This document shows positions 5,856 to 6,397 of a DNA stretch of 6,397 nt, in pieces (the stretch's first letter is position 1; each line of letters begins with the position of its first letter). The translations under genes and the position numbers were made by a program. This stretch comes from Gammaproteobacteria bacterium (lineage in GTDB: Bacteria; Pseudomonadota; Gammaproteobacteria; Xanthomonadales; Wenzhouxiangellaceae): NCBI GenBank assembly GCA_003561495.1, contig PWWM01000022.1, forward strand, positions 1 through 6,397, given 5' to 3'. The notes beneath the pieces are model-generated. The model had not been told where the DNA came from and ran no database searches. It saw nothing but the letters and a program-made list of their open reading frames with translations.

Positions 5856-5996
5856 ATGACCGGGGCTACTGCTACTGAAGATTGGGCTGCTATTCAGGAA
5901 ACCCTTTACCTGCTCTCGCTACCCGGTATGCGTGAGTCTATTCGCGAGGGGATGGACACCCCCGTCGATCAGTGTGACGAGGAGCCGGGTTGGTGA
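5856..5996 (+). pseudogene. YefM/Phd-family antitoxin with internal deletion
   Basis: 46 codons from ATG 5856 to TGA 5994-5996, preceded by AAGGTG (5846-5851) as a close Shine-Dalgarno. From EDW (8-10) onward, EDWAAIQETLYLLSLPGMRE (8-27) and SIREGMDTPVDQC...W closely follow the C-terminal toxin-binding half of YefM/Phd antitoxins, whose usual length is about 83-87 residues. The first residues MTGATATE resemble the family's usual start (MTxITATEAR), but the DNA-binding middle of roughly 40 residues is missing without a frame break. An in-frame TGA at 5835-5837 shows that no longer N-terminus exists upstream. No YoeB/Txe toxin follows; the 61 nt to the next gene hold only that gene's promoter. 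It may be a dead remnant or an expressed mini-antitoxin without operator binding. Confidence 0.75.
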
Positions 5997-6022
5997 CATG
6001 TAAGTTGGGTGTCACGGAGGGC

Positions 6023-6051
6023 TTGACGAGGTATTACCAGAGTGATACCTT
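6023..6051 (+). promoter_or_regulatory. Promoter with embedded operator for the RHH antitoxin gene
   Basis: TTGACG (6023-6028) and TACCTT (6046-6051) are 17 nt apart. Between and over them lies an inverted repeat, AGGTATTAC-CAGA-GTGATACCT (6029-6050), with 9-bp arms and one mismatch. This is a fitting site for a ribbon-helix-helix dimer pair that would block RNA polymerase. The start of transcription would fall about 7 nt after the -10, at or beside ATG 6058, implying a leaderless or nearly leaderless mRNA. That agrees with the lack of a Shine-Dalgarno. Confidence 0.55.
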
Positions 6052-6057
6052 TCGGTC

Positions 6058-6294
6058 ATGAAAGTCGCGATTTCTGTTCCAGACCCAGTATTCCAAGCCG
6101 CTGAGCGCTTCGCGAAGGAGCGAGGTATTCCCCGTAGCCAGCTTTTTGCAGAGGCGCTGGAGGAGTACCTGGCACAACATGGGCCCGAGGCGATTACGGA
6201 TCAACTGAATCGGGTTTATGGTTCTGAAAAGTCAGAACTCGACGAGACATTCATTCGAGCTCAATCAGCCGTGTTAAAAGATGAAGCGTGGTGA
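6058..6294 (+). CDS. Ribbon-helix-helix antitoxin (MazE-like, PemI/ChpI type)
   Basis: 78 residues, the usual size. The N-terminal ribbon KVAISVPD (2-9) is followed by helix A (about 10-22), the turn at Gly23, and helix B from Ser27 (SQLFAEALEEYL, 27-38). This is the DNA-binding ribbon-helix-helix fold. The acidic C-terminal part, with VYGSEKSELD (53-62) and a final EAW, is the kind of tail that wraps the MazF/PemK toxin. The toxin ATG lies 14 nt before this gene's TGA (6281-6294 overlap), a normal coupled antitoxin-toxin arrangement. The upstream inverted repeat suggests autorepression. The DNA is visibly less GC-rich than the core genes to the left, with codons such as TTA and GTT, consistent with transfer. 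The antitoxin looks intact although its toxin partner does not. Confidence 0.87.
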   Translation: MKVAISVPDPVFQAAERFAKERGIPRSQLFAEALEEYLAQHGPEAITDQLNRVYGSEKSELDETFIRAQSAVLKDEAW

Positions 6295-6373
6295 GATTTG
6301 GTGGGCGTCGTTGCCTGAGCCGACAGGCTCTGGCCCCGGCTTTCGGCGGCGCCGGGCAACGTTGAAATCGTGA
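6281..6373 (+). pseudogene. mazF: MazF/PemK toxin, 5' fragment only
   Basis: The frame from ATG 6281 reads MKRGEIWWASLPEPTGSGPG then FRR, the start of MazF/PemK sequence-specific endoribonucleases (usually about 105-120 residues): KRGEIWWA is the first strand, and PTGSGPGFRR the loop before the conserved PVLVV strand. After Arg23 (6349) similarity stops; seven unrelated codons lead to TGA 6371-6373. The other two frames of the remaining 48 nt do not restore the expected strand, so a simple one- or two-base frameshift does not explain it. The catalytic core downstream is missing. A deletion or insertion at about 6350 is most likely; the rest of the gene might resume beyond the window if an element is inserted. 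The start overlaps the antitoxin stop by 14 nt. Confidence 0.8.
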
Positions 6374-6397
6374 AGAGGGAATCCGGCCTTGGAAAAA
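6350..6397. other. Unassigned sequence replacing the rest of mazF
   Basis: The last 48 nt are not MazF coding in any frame and run off the window. They start with a GGCGCC palindrome (6348-6353) and contain CAACGTTG (6358-6365). Too little is visible to say whether this is the end of an inserted element or unrelated DNA joined by a deletion. Confidence 0.4.

Noticed and set aside
5997..6057. Remnant of a YoeB/Txe toxin after the YefM fragment
   Set aside because: No frame in these 61 nt resembles a YoeB or Txe start; the stretch is better explained as the promoter/operator of the next gene.
6350..6397. Possible start of a cobalamin riboswitch (AGAGGGAATCCGG at about 6375-6387)
   Set aside because: Only one short core-like block is present. 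The expected CGGTG and downstream CCCCGC box are not visible before the window ends, and the sequence just upstream is mazF coding.
1..6397. CRISPR array, tRNA, rRNA or integrase gene
   Set aside because: No regularly spaced direct repeats, tRNA-like clover patterns, rRNA sequence or recombinase motifs were found on either strand.

Overview
The window reads as gammaproteobacterial chromosome of fairly high GC. The first 2.4 kb has the conserved order miaB end, phoH-like ybeZ, ybeY, corC/ybeX, which is typical of Gammaproteobacteria. No rRNA, tRNA or other strong taxonomic marker is present, so a finer placement (for example Lysobacterales/Xanthomonadales-like) is only a guess.

Layout. (1) 1-2452, plus strand: an RNA-metabolism block holding the last codons of MiaB (tRNA methylthiolation), the PhoH-family ATPase YbeZ, the endoribonuclease and 16S rRNA maturation factor YbeY, and the CBS-domain protein CorC/YbeX. 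In E. coli the next gene would be lnt (apolipoprotein N-acyltransferase); here it is not. (2) 2443-3204, minus strand: an alpha/beta hydrolase convergent with corC and overlapping its 3' end by 10 nt. (3) 3306-5567, plus strand: a compact envelope operon of a DUF4105/Lnb-type membrane protein, a signal-peptide-bearing outer-membrane beta-barrel translationally coupled to it (ATGA overlap), and a small three-helix membrane protein 7 nt further on. (4) 5567-6397: an accessory stretch with a 208-bp non-coding element that folds on itself almost end to end (MITE-like), a YefM/Phd antitoxin gene reduced to 46 codons, an intact ribbon-helix-helix antitoxin with its own promoter/operator, and a MazF/PemK toxin gene that loses family similarity after about codon 23.

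Working together: ybeZ, ybeY and corC are linked to ribosome and RNA quality control. The 3306-5567 operon is about the cell envelope. The most interesting idea is that the Lnb-type protein, sitting one gene beyond where lnt is normally found, may supply the lipoprotein N-acylation step. This is an inference that depends on whether lnt exists elsewhere in the genome. The right-hand end looks like a graveyard of toxin-antitoxin modules: two different antitoxin families, one internally deleted and one intact, and no complete toxin in view.
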